DNA from: Closterium sp. NIES-65
Taxonomy: Eukaryota; Streptophyta; Zygnematophyceae; Desmidiales; Closteriaceae
NCBI GenBank assembly: GCA_948144175.1
Contig: CANXME010002549.1
Location: 558,001-622,000 of the forward strand
DNA length: 64,000 bases
Reading direction: 5' to 3'
A program made the position numbers and the translations under genes. Position 1 is the stretch's first letter, and every line of letters starts with the position of its first letter. Of this stretch, positions 32,743-42,145 are shown in pieces. The notes beneath the pieces are model-generated. The model was not told the DNA's origin. It was given only the letters and a program-made list of their open reading frames with translations, and ran no database searches.

Positions 32743-33425
32743 TCCCCCCCCCCATTTCCCGTCGTTTGTCGTGGCGACCTGAGGGGGCCGCTTGCGAGCT
32801 GTGGGGTGTCGGGTATGGGGGTGGCCGGTGTGCCTTCCTCCCTTTGCTCCTCCTCCTCCTTCGTCTCCCACTGCTGCAGCTGTCGCTGAGGGGGGTGGTT
32901 GTGTGGGAGACTGGGGTTTAGGGTTTAAGGGGGGTGCGTGGGAGTGGAGCTAGCGGTGTAGCAGCGGGTGCGTGTCGGGGGGGTGGGACTGTTTGGGGAA
33001 GCTGCATGGAGGTTGCCGTACTGTTGTCCGCAGCACCTGTAGTCCGGGGCGCTGTCCCGGTAGCCCAGTGAGCTAGACTTCTACACCAGCCGCCCGTGGG
33101 TCTGTTGCCCGTCTGCCGCTACTTGAGCCGCGGGGCCTGTTACTCCTGTAGTCCGGGCGCTGTCCGGTAGCCGCTGTGCCAGTCTGCCTCCTGTTGCCCG
33201 CGTGTCTGCAGCTTCAGCCGTCGCCTCCTATCTCCTCTCCCCTCACTCTCTCTCCTCCTCCTCACTTGCCCGTTGTGACTACCACTAGCTTTGCTCATAA
33301 TTGTGAACTCTAAACTATTTCTTCATGAACTTGTGCTCAGATTGTGTGGTGACATTGTGATCCACCCTGAGCTTGTACTGATTTGCCTGCTCTGTTGATT
33401 ACACCCCACTTTGGCTATGGGGGTG

Positions 33426-33554
33426 TGTCAGAATATTATCTTATGTTCTAGCCTGTAGTGGGGTGCTCTATAGCGAGTACAACCCTTCTAGGGTTTGCTA
33501 TTTGTATCCCCATTTCTGCTAGTTCAACCCTCCTTCTTTCTTCAAACTTTGTCA
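33426..33554 (+). repeat. TRIM-2 3' LTR
   Basis: Matches the 5' LTR; preceded by the CTATGGGGGTG primer tract. Confidence 0.93.
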
Positions 33555-33559
33555 GATAA

Positions 33560-34858
33560 TACTGTTCACCCAAATCAGCAAAATATTTTCTGTAGTGTAA
33601 GTTTGTTCCTCTTGCTACAAGTTCCAATCTGTTGCTAGTTTGATTGTTGATAATTAAATGATATAGATATGTGCCATTCTTATCTAGTCATCGATTCGTT
33701 ACCCACTATTGGTCATCTTGGTGTATCCTTTTGTTTGCACATTTTATTATACCCACACAACATATCATACTGCCAATCAAAAATCAATTATTTTCTCAAC
33801 TTTAAAAAAAATATTCCAGTTGTGACGTATGGTGGTTGATAATATCCCGTCTATTAAAGATCGAAGTACTGTATTTCATTTTAACATTGTTATGCCTTTT
33901 GTTTCATAGGTGAGTAACTCTTCATATGGATGTGTTGAACGTTATAAGAGAATTTCTGACACTCTACGCAACGCAACCCTTCCGACGTGTAAGCGTAGAG
34001 CCTTGTTTATCATTCACGTTATCAGAGTCCCATTTTGGTTACTTGTCACATATTCTCCCCTTCTCTTACCATATCGCTTCAGCGAGTTGCTGCAGCCAGG
34101 AGATGACTCACTGGGTCGTCGAGGGTAGTATTCGCTGACGACAGAGCTCGATTCGACAAGCCCGAAACCCAAATTTGTAAGACCGTGCTCGGTCGTCAAG
34201 ACTAGCTCGTTCAACCTCGTCAAGCCCAGAAAGTCCACCCCTTCTTCCCATCTTCAACCTCGCGAGGGAGTTGCGTGTGCGAAGGAACCAAGCAGTACAC
34301 ACTGAAAGGTACAATCTGGTTACTTACGTTTTCAATGTGGTAAGGGCGATGTCAGGTTTTACATTTCACACGCGCTTACAGTTCATGTATCGTGGTTCAA
34401 GAAGATCCAGCACGGTGAAAAGCAGTTCTGGACGATTACCTCTCTTCACCGTGTTGAAAACGAAATTTACCGGAGAGGGCTTACAAAAAGTTGTACAACC
34501 TAACGTCGCCCTAAATACCAACATCCGCGTTCTTTTCACCACACCCCTCTTGAGTTCCCCCTTTCCACTCTCGGGCTTGCCGAACGAAGCTGCCAACAGT
34601 CGCAAACGAAATGACCCTCGACGAGTCAGCAGCAGTCGGAAGCAGATTCAGCAACGTCGCTCTTTCGCACAGCCCTTGGAAGGTGTCGTCGCTTGGTTGG
34701 TGGCTTGGTTGTCGCCGCGATCGCTCGCTCACGCGGTCTGTCGCTTGCTTGCTCCCTTCCCCCCCCCCCCCCCCCCCACACCGTGAGCGAGTCCACTTTC
34801 TCTCCTTTGTCCCTTCACTCTCTAATCCATGCCGTGTACCCCACGGCCTTGCCACTCT
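33560..34858. other. Intergenic DNA upstream of the TOL gene
   Basis: AT-richer than the rest (33560-33900), with a C homopolymer at about 34759-34778. Short open frames (for example 33910-34128 and 34271-34786) resemble nothing I know and lack supporting context. The proximal promoter of the TOL gene should lie here. Confidence 0.5.
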
Positions 34859-34872
34859 CCATATATAAAATA
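34859..34872 (+). promoter_or_regulatory. TATA box of the TOL gene
   Basis: CCATATATAAAATAC stands about 120 bases before the start codon. It is followed by a pyrimidine-rich stretch suitable for the transcription start at about 34890-34900. Inferred from sequence only. Confidence 0.6.
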
Positions 34873-34982
34873 CTCGCACTAACTCGTTCGAATTCATCAT
34901 TCGAATCTCTTTACGACCGTTTCTACTTGTTCTCTTCACTGGTTCTCTCGCCTTTTTGGATTGAAGCATTAGGTCAGTTGAG

Positions 34983-37900
34983 ATGGATTATGAAGTGCCG
35001 CTGTTAGGCGCACACCAGACGAGCCGTGACGAAGAACACGAACAGCAACAGCAGCAAGAGCTGGATGCTCGTCAGCAGAGCTTATCACCGTCCGATCTAG
35101 ATTCCTCACGAGCCGCGGCGGCGTACAGTCGTCCCGGGGACTCCGCCGCCGCATTTGGCGGCGATTGGCGCGGAAAGCTTGCGGCTGTCGGGCAGCGCGT
35201 GCGCGCGTCGAGCGCGGAGCTGGGGAAGCGCGTCACGGAGGCCGCGACAGCTGTCGGAAGCCGATTGGAGGAACAGGTTTCCGTTGTCGGCGAGCGCGTT
35301 AAAGACCTAGTTCTGCCGACCACACAGGCGGATATATTAGTAGACCGCGCCACGGCGGAGGAGCTGCTCGCTCCCCATTGGTCCACCGTCCTGCAAATCT
35401 CCCACCTCCTTCAGAACGGCCATGTTCCCGGCGGCGACGTCGCACGGGCCCTGCGACGTCGCCTGGCGACGCGGGATTCGCACGTGCAGCTGCTCGCGCT
35501 GGCGGTCGCGGAGTCGGTTGTCGGAAGCGCGCCGCAGATTCTGGGGGACATTGCGCGGGAAGGCGTGTTAGGCGACATGGCGCGAATGGCGGTGGAGCCT
35601 AAGACGCAGGCGCGCGTCAGGGAGAATGTTTTAAGACTGATCGAGGCGTGGGCTGCGCCGATGGAGGCGACGCGGTACTTCCCCGCTTTCGAAGAGACGT
35701 TTAGGGTGAGTGGCGGGTGGTGTGGGGGTAGGGGTGGGGGTGGGGGAATGGGGGATGGGGGTCAGTGGCGGGTGGGGCGGGGTGGGGATGGGGAATGGGG
35801 GCTGCGCCCATGGAGGCGACGCGGTACTTCCCCGCGTTCGAAGAGACGTTTAGGGTGAGTGGCGGGTGGTCTGGGGGATGAGGGGAAGACTTGGGCGGGG
35901 GGGTTGGTGGGAGAGACAGGGAAAGGGGGTATAACAGCAACATTTGCATCAGAAAGGTATTCATGTGAGCGCAGGACGGGAAAAGAAGGGGGAAGAGGGG
36001 TGGGGCTGGAAAATAAAGGCTGGTATCTACACCACCAGGTGATGTTTATGGTAAACGGAGTGTGGTGAAGACAAGACAAAAAACTAGATGTGGTGTCGGG
36101 GAAATGTGGTGAAACAACTAGATAGAAACTGAATTAGAGACACCAACATTTACTCTAGCACCATGCAAACAATTCGTGAGACGTATCAAAAGTCAGTGAG
36201 GAGATAAAACTAGACGAAATTGAATTGAGATGTCATTTCACTCAAGCGCCATGCAAACAATGGCCATTTGTGCCTTTCTTGTTGTTCTCCTTGCAGCAAT
36301 GCGATGCTCTCGCAGCGTTGATGTGCTGCTGCTAACCCCACTGCACTGAGTTGACTCCATAGCTTAGCACGCCACACCCTTGCAGTTGCTGCTTAATGTG
36401 CCATTACCCCCTTTGGGGGAATGGTTTTGAGCAGAGGAGGGGATAGGAAGGAAGCTTAAGCTGTGAAATCCGTTGTTTGTTGATTTGAGGATTAAGGGGT
36501 CATGGGTTCAGTGGAACGGGCAGCACACCCGAGCACTGGATTCCCTGAGGAAGGAAACGCCATGAAGTGACTGGATTGGATGCTGAGCCGTCATGCCTTT
36601 TTGGGGTTACTCTGAAACGACGCCAGCGCAAGTGCATATGAGCTAGAGCGTTCTTTGGCAGTTCATTAGGTACTAAAGGTCTGTTGAATGGGTCCTTGTG
36701 ATTTGTCTTGTGTACATAGTAATCTTTATTTACACTTTGTAACACCAGCATTGGCTGCCAGTCTTGCGGGTGGCGATTGTCCCTGGCCTTATTCAAGTGC
36801 ACCTGATCCTCACTCCCCTCTGCCAGCCACCCATGCTGCCATGCTGCCACCCATGCTACCATGACCATCCATGCTACCATGACCATCCATGCTACCATGA
36901 CCATCCATGCTCCCTTGACCATCCATGCTACCATGACCATCCATGCTACCATGACCATCCATGCTACCATGACCATCCATGCTACCATGACCATCCATGC
37001 TGCCATGACCATCCATGCTACCATGACCATCCATGCTACCATGACCATCCATGCTGCCATGACCATTCATGCTGCCATGACCATCCGTGCTCCCACATGG
37101 AACATGTGCTGTCAAGCCATAGATGCAAGCCATTCTGCTATCACCTTCCTCATTCCTCCTTCCTTTTATCACCTTTTTTTTTCTCCCTTTCAAACCTCCA
37201 CATGATTACCAGCAACTTCAATCCAAGGCAAAAGATAGACCTGCCTTTCTTCCTGTCTCGCTCCCCCTTCTCTTCCCCCTCCCCGCAGGCTGCAAATCAA
37301 GGAGAAAAGGGTCATATTTGCCTCTTCCATTCACCCGCGCCCCTGCCCCCACCCCAGTTTTTTCAACACTATCATCAGGAGCTCAAGGGGAAAGGGGTGA
37401 CATTCCCCGTGGTCGCTACACCCCCTCAGCGCACGTGTGTTGTGAGTCGACTTAAAACACTCCTTTTCTCCCCTACCCTTTTTCATCACCATTACCAGGA
37501 GCTCAAGGAGAAAGGGGTGACATTCCCTGTGGTCACTGCACCCCCTCAGCGCATCCCCCGGCTCCTCCCCTTCGAGTCCGTTCTCGGAGACTCTTATAGA
37601 GGAGCAGGGCGTATTCACATCACCAGACCTCCCTCCGAGCTGCCGAACCAGCACCGGGAGGTCGTTGCCATGCCTGCGGACTTCCTCACCGGACCTAACG
37701 CCCAGGGTCGGCGGACCACACCGCACGTGAGGTTCGTCATGCCTGGTGGCGGTGGCGGCACTGCTGGTGCTGCTGGTGCTGCTGCTGGTGCTGCTGGTGC
37801 TGCTGCTGGTGCTGCAGCTGGAGGGAGAAATGACCACGCACACAGGCAGCACCATCATCATCATCATCACAATCACCATCAGCGGCAGCGGGAGGGGGCG

Positions 37901-39737
37901 GAGGAGGCAGCGTGGATGGGTGCAGGAGAGGCAGAGGCGGATCCTAAGACAACTTTTGCAATGGCAAGAAACGCTGCAGACCTGCTCACTACCATGCTCA
38001 CATCAGCGCCTGCAACTGAAGCTCTCAAGGTGAGTTGTGGTTTGAGAGGTCTTCATGGGAAATCGTTACTATGACTAGAAACACTGCAGACCTGCTCACT
38101 ACCATGCTCACATCAGCGCCTGCAACTGAAGCTCTCAAGGTGAGTTGTGGTTTGAGAGGTCTTCAAGGGAAATCGTTACTATGACTAGAAACACTGCAGA
38201 CCTGCTCACTACCATGCTCATGTCAGCGCCTGCAACTGAAGCTCTCAAGGTGAGTTGTGGTTTGAGAGGTCTTCAAGGGGAATTGTTACTATGACTAGAA
38301 ACACTGCAGACCTGCTCACTATTCTTTTTTCAGATCAGCTCCTGAAATTGAGGCTCGTAGGGTGAGTGATGTGGCGGGGTGGTTGGAAAGATGACTGTTG
38401 TGCGGGTCATTTGTAGATTAAAAAGTCTCTGGGAGGGAGTTGGTGGGGAGAGAGGGTTTTGTTGGCCTGGCGCTGGAATGACCTTGGCTCAGAATATGAA
38501 AGGATATTTTTTGTTCATCTCAAAATACCTCCACGAGTCGACCCACAAAAGAAACTCGAATATCCATGACAGCCGGGTGTCAGAACATAAGGCCCTGAGT
38601 AAAACCATAATACTGTCTTCTGAGGCGCCTGAAAAACCTTTGGCGATGTCCCTCACAGCCCAATGCGGGGTGCTAAGGCAGCGGTTGCAGCGGCTGTTGC
38701 TGCAGATGCAATGCTGCCAGATGACTTTCTCCCTCCTGTACCACAGTCCCCATGCTTCTGCTCATCTAGACCTTTTAACGCTGCTTTTCGTGTTGCTCCC
38801 TCTTCCCCTCGCTTCCCTCCCTCCCTCCCTCTCTCTTTCCCTCACCTTGCTGGCAGATGACTCGCTGCTGTTTGATGGCCTCTCCGTCGCTGATAACCAG
38901 GACACTGATTCTCATCATCTTCTCCTCTTCCCCTCGCCTCCCCGCCTGCCGTTTCACATTTCTCTCGCCTCCCTCCCTTTCCCTCTACTGCCCACACAGG
39001 ACGAAGCTGTGGTGTCGCTTGCCGCCCAGTGCCGGGCGGCAAAGCGTTCTTTGCAGCGGCTGCTGCAGCAAGAGACGGTGCTGGCAGATGACTCGCTGCT
39101 GTTTGACGGCCTCTCTGCTGTTGATGACGTGGATGCCGCCCTTGCCAGGCTGGCAGCCATGCGGGATGAAGTGAAGGGGGCTCAGGGGAAGAAACAGCAC
39201 AGACGGGGGAAGGGGAGGGGGAGGAGTGGGGGGGAGAGTGCTGCGGAGAGTGGGGATGGGACAGGGAAGGTTGCTGAGTGGGTGATCGGGTGTGGAGGAG
39301 AGGGTGTTGGTGGTGGGAGTGAAGGGGGGTTGGTGGGGACCATAGAGGAGGGTGAGGATGAAGGGTATGAGAGTGGGGAGGAGGAAGAGGAGGAAGAGGA
39401 AGGGGAGGCATTGGAGAGAGGGAGACGTCGTTCTTTGGAAGGAGATGGAGAGGGTAGGGCGAGTAGTGGGGACGGGGAGGGCAGGGGAACACAGGAGGAG
39501 GGAAACACAGTCAAGGTTGGAGGAGTGAAGGAAGGGGATAGCTCCTTTGGAGGAGAGGGGGGTGTGGTGGAAGTTGGGGGTGCGATTGGAGCAGTAACTG
39601 GAGCTGACGCAGTGGAGGGGAGGGTGGCTGATGAGATGCGTCCTGGTGGAGTGGCAACAGGTGATTCTGCTGCTTCTCCTGCTGGTGAGGGTGGATTGGC
39701 GGAGAAGACAGAGGGGAGCGGCGAGGTGTATTTCTAA
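34983..39737 (+). CDS. TOL: TOM1-like (TOL) VHS-GAT ubiquitin adaptor, three exons
   Basis: Proposed exons are 34983-35705, 37499-38029 and 39000-39737, all joined in phase 0 at GT/AG sites, giving about 663 residues. Exon 1 has a Gln/Ala-rich N-terminus and a VHS domain at about 115-241 (ATAEELLAPHWSTVLQISHL ... IEAWAAPMEATRYFPAFEET). Exon 2 starts ELKEKGVTFPVV, as plant TOLs do after VHS. It then has a Gly/Ala and His-rich stretch and the first GAT helix (TTFAMARNAADLLTTMLTSA). Exon 3 has the remaining GAT helices (LAAQCRAAKRSLQRLLQQET, SLLFDGLSAVDDVDAAL) and an acidic Glu/Gly-rich tail. TOL proteins bind ubiquitinated membrane cargo and act early in endosomal sorting in place of ESCRT-0. 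The start has G at +4 and follows a TATA box by about 120 bases. Exon limits are inferred without transcripts; alternatives are described separately. Confidence 0.85.
35651..35948 (+). repeat. 149-bp tandem duplication across the exon 1 splice donor
   Basis: GGCTGCGCC at 35651 recurs at 35800, and the following exon end and AGG-GTGAGT donor are duplicated (donors at 35706 and 35855). The first donor gives the correct phase. The second copy is frame-shifted because 149 is not a multiple of three. Confidence 0.88.
36850..37092 (+). repeat. 18-bp minisatellite in TOL intron 1
   Basis: About 13 units of ATGCTACCATGACCATCC with a few ACC-to-GCC and CCC variants. It keeps all frames open, but no coding role is supported; it lies within the proposed intron 35706-37498. 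Confidence 0.88.
37379..37436 (+). repeat. Upstream copy of the start of TOL exon 2
   Basis: Follows CACTATCATCAG, a good acceptor, and reads GAGCTCAAGGGGAAAGGGGT onward, nearly identical to 37499-37556, exactly 120 bp downstream. The frame stays open between the two, so use of this acceptor would add 40 residues. Confidence 0.8.
37965..38330 (+). repeat. 110-bp tandem repeat carrying the end of TOL exon 2 and its splice donor
   Basis: The segment CAGACCTGCTCACTACCATG and the following AAG-GTGAGT donor recur at exact 110-bp spacing (donors at 38030, 38140 and 38250; a fourth unit is cut at 38320). A diverged piece with its own acceptor TTTTTTCAG and donor-like GTGAGT lies at 38334-38367. Confidence 0.88.
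38646..38907 (+). repeat. Degenerate copies of parts of TOL exon 3 inside intron 2
   Basis: 38646-38730 resembles the exon 3 stretch around LAAQCRAAKRSLQRLLQQ. 38846-38907 repeats CTGGCAGATGACTCGCTGCT and the next 30 bases of exon 3 with few changes. Confidence 0.75.
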
Positions 39738-39809
39738 AACAGGAAGGGCTGCATGCTTGTTTTGTGTATTTGATGGCAAAAAGATCATTTTTTAACATAA
39801 CAGTGTGAT
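39738..39809 (+). other. TOL 3' flank
   Basis: About 70 bases between the TOL stop codon and the end of the antisense copia gag. T-rich (TTTTGTGTATTTG, ATTTTTTAAC). No AATAAA signal is seen. Confidence 0.5.
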
Positions 39810-41141
39810 TTAGGGTTGCACCGTATGTGTGTGAGGGTGTTCCATGTGAACTTGTCCCACCACTCGTCTGAAATACAAGTTCATTAGCGATATGACGGGT
39901 TTGATGTGGTCCCAAGCCACGGATTTGGCGCCCGTCGCAGATGTGACCGTAGAGATAGGTGCGGGCTGAATCTCATCGAGTAGGTCCGTACGAGGAGTCA
40001 TGTGCCAGGAGCTTCCCGAGTCAATCACCCAATGGGTGAGGGGGTGTAGGAGAACCTTGGCAGCCATAGCGGGGTCGGTTGCGCCTTCGTTCACGAAAAA
40101 GAAGAACCCGGCCTTCCACTCCTCAGATTTGCCGCCTTTCTCCTCCTCCTTCTCCTCACCACTAGCTCTCATGACTCCCCCACTCCTCTTGCCACTATGC
40201 AGGTTGCTCGATGAAGGCGGGGTCCAATCCTTGGGTCGTTGGTAGCACTTCCGCCAACGATGTCCGCGCTTCTTGCAGTAGAAGCACACCTCCCCTTGAC
40301 CCCCGCCGCCATCCTCCTTAGGGTTGTCCTTGTTTTTGCCCTTCCATTTCTTCTTGAAGCCACTCTTTCCACCTCCAACTCCATAGCCAGCCCCCTCCTC
40401 CGAGCGCTCGACACTCCGCCGCCGCAAGTCCTCCTCTAAGATGCGCGCGCGAATGTAATCCACGCTCCATTGGGGTTGTTGGGAGTTGAGGTTGATTGCT
40501 AGGGCAGACCACGACTCCGGCAGCCGTATCACGATCTCCACGCATTGCACGAGCTCCGGGTACACCACACCGCCTCCTTGGAGCTTCGTGAAGATGTCCC
40601 GCATCTCATCCAACACCGGCTGCATCGGCTCTCCATCAACGAACTTGATGTCGCGCAGCCGCCGCGCGAGTAGCACGATGCCGTTAGCATGTGTCGGTGA
40701 GTGCACATCCAGAAGCTTCCTCCAAGCCTTGGGGCCACACTCTGGATCACCCAAGAGGTCCTTGATGTGGTCAAGTTGTCGTCCGCCAACCGCTTGCACC
40801 ATGAGCATGTACGCGTCGAACGATCGCTTCATCCACGCTCCTTTCAGCTCCGCGGCCTCCGGCATCTTCTCCTTTCCTTCCACCAGATCCAATAGCTTGT
40901 ATTGGGTGTACATCAGCCTCATGCGGAAGCTCTAGTGCTCGTAGTCCTCCCCCATGAATTTCTCAATAGAGAACGCCTTCACGGGATCCACGGTTGTTGG
41001 AGATGGTATAGTAGACGTAGGTAGCGTAGGGTTGGCTGGTTGGTGAGTCCCCACTCCTCCACCAGCAACTCCCCCCTGCTCTCCACCCTCTCTACTTCTA
41101 TCCAACTCGCCACTAGCACCTCTGGAGTTCGTACCAACCAT
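39810..41141 (-). pseudogene. Copia-I gag-protease of a third Ty1/copia lineage
   Basis: On the minus strand it starts MVGTNSRGASGELDRSREGG at 41141. A TAG (40932-40934) stands where this gag family usually has Trp after a YE motif; the same frame continues to 39810. It shows a gag domain (KGAWMKRSFDAYMLMVQAVG, LLDVHSPTHANGIVLLARRL). A canonical zinc knuckle CFYCKKRGHRWRKC near 40250-40295 and the protease motif WVIDSGSSWHMTPR near 39990-40030 follow. The sequence breaks off after the protease, so no integrase or RT is present. This lineage has a CX2CX4HX4C knuckle, unlike the abundant family. Confidence 0.88.
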
Positions 41142-41363
41142 ATTGAGGCCTTATGAACGGTGGAAACTTGAGAAATCGTTTGGAGAGAATTCTGCCAGAA
41201 ATTTCGATTTTACAAAAAACACCGTCGCGGACTAGATACTTCGAACTAGAACGCGGTTTGACCACCAATCGAAAGTTCGCAAGCAGAACTACTAGAAAAT
41301 GGTCTCACTCGACATCATTGGTGGAGAATTCTTGACGACTTGTCGTCTCGAAGTCGACTACCC

Positions 41364-41375
41364 GCTCTGATACCA
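41364..41375 (-). promoter_or_regulatory. Copia-I primer-binding site
   Basis: GCTCTGATACCA on the plus strand, the complement of TGGTATCAGAGC, sits two bases from the inferred LTR end, upstream of gag. Confidence 0.8.
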
Positions 41376-41377
41376 CT

Positions 41378-42145
41378 TGTTGTTCAGGATCTGTCACTTT
41401 GAGAACTTACGACGAACTTATTACTCAACTAAACGCAAATCCGCTCGGTAGGATTGTGCGCCTTAGGCTTAGCTATCATCTCCAAGTTGAATCAATCGTT
41501 AAGATGGTCTAGAGAGTGAGAACCATGTAGAAACGTCCAGCAGCCGCATGACTAGAATGGTAGAGGAAGAACAAGCATGTAGGCATAGAAAGTTGGAGTT
41601 GGGGAACCTCCAAGAGAACCATGAGAGGGAAGGGGTTCTCCAAGAGCTAGGGAAGGATGGTAAGAACCTTCCTAGCAGCAAGGATGCAACCCTCATCATG
41701 AGGTCCTTGAGGTGTCACATGCAAAATCCAATCTAGTTGGATTTTGCCTAGGTGTTGCAACATTTGCAACCCATGCTAGAAACTTCTAGCCACCCCAATC
41801 CAAAAGTCAAAGTTGGCTTCCTAACCACCCAACCAAAGATCCCTTTATAGTCATGTCCCAAGTAATCACCCAAATTAGATATAACCCCAAAAAGGTAATA
41901 AGAAATCCAAATCTTGGAAATCTTGTAACTTGGGCGATCTTGGTCGGAATAAGGCGATCTTGGTATCGTTGGAAAGCTCTGGATTTCTCCTACATGATCA
42001 AGCATTTAGACTTGGAGAAAAAACACAGAGACGACAATATCCAACAGCCAGGCATAATGACATATGCCCATGCAAACAATGCACGCATGAAAAGCAAGAG
42101 CACTCGGCAGGACGTTAGGATGACATGCACTCAGAATGACGTGCA
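41378..42145 (-). repeat. Probable Copia-I 5' LTR
   Basis: About 770 bp of AT-richer sequence that begins (minus strand right end to left) before AACAACA and the primer site. It ends where Copia-J sequence starts. The outer boundary is inferred only, since no 3' LTR copy is present for comparison. Confidence 0.6.

Larger units (their letters stand above)
32051..33554 (+). mobile_element. TRIM-2: short non-autonomous LTR retrotransposon
   Basis: 1,504 bp with 129-bp LTRs at 32051-32179 and 33426-33554. A five-base target duplication GATAA is at 32046-32050 and 33555-33559. The perfect primer-binding site TGGTATCAGAGC is at 32180-32191, followed by a 7-bp hairpin (32195-32212). The internal region has 36-bp GC repeats (32265-32365), GCGGCCCCGCCACC-type repeats and a C homopolymer (about 32706-32755). 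The last 350 bp resemble TRIM-1 and, at the end, the copia 3' region. It codes for no retrotransposon protein. It lies about 1.4 kb upstream of the TOL gene in the same orientation. Confidence 0.95.

Noticed and set aside
33910..34128. Small 72-codon frame as a separate gene
   Set aside because: No recognisable family, overlapped by another frame of similar length, and lying in the presumed promoter region of TOL.
36500..37205. Open frames with MDGHGS or TMTIHA repeats on either strand
   Set aside because: Caused by the 18-bp minisatellite within TOL intron 1.
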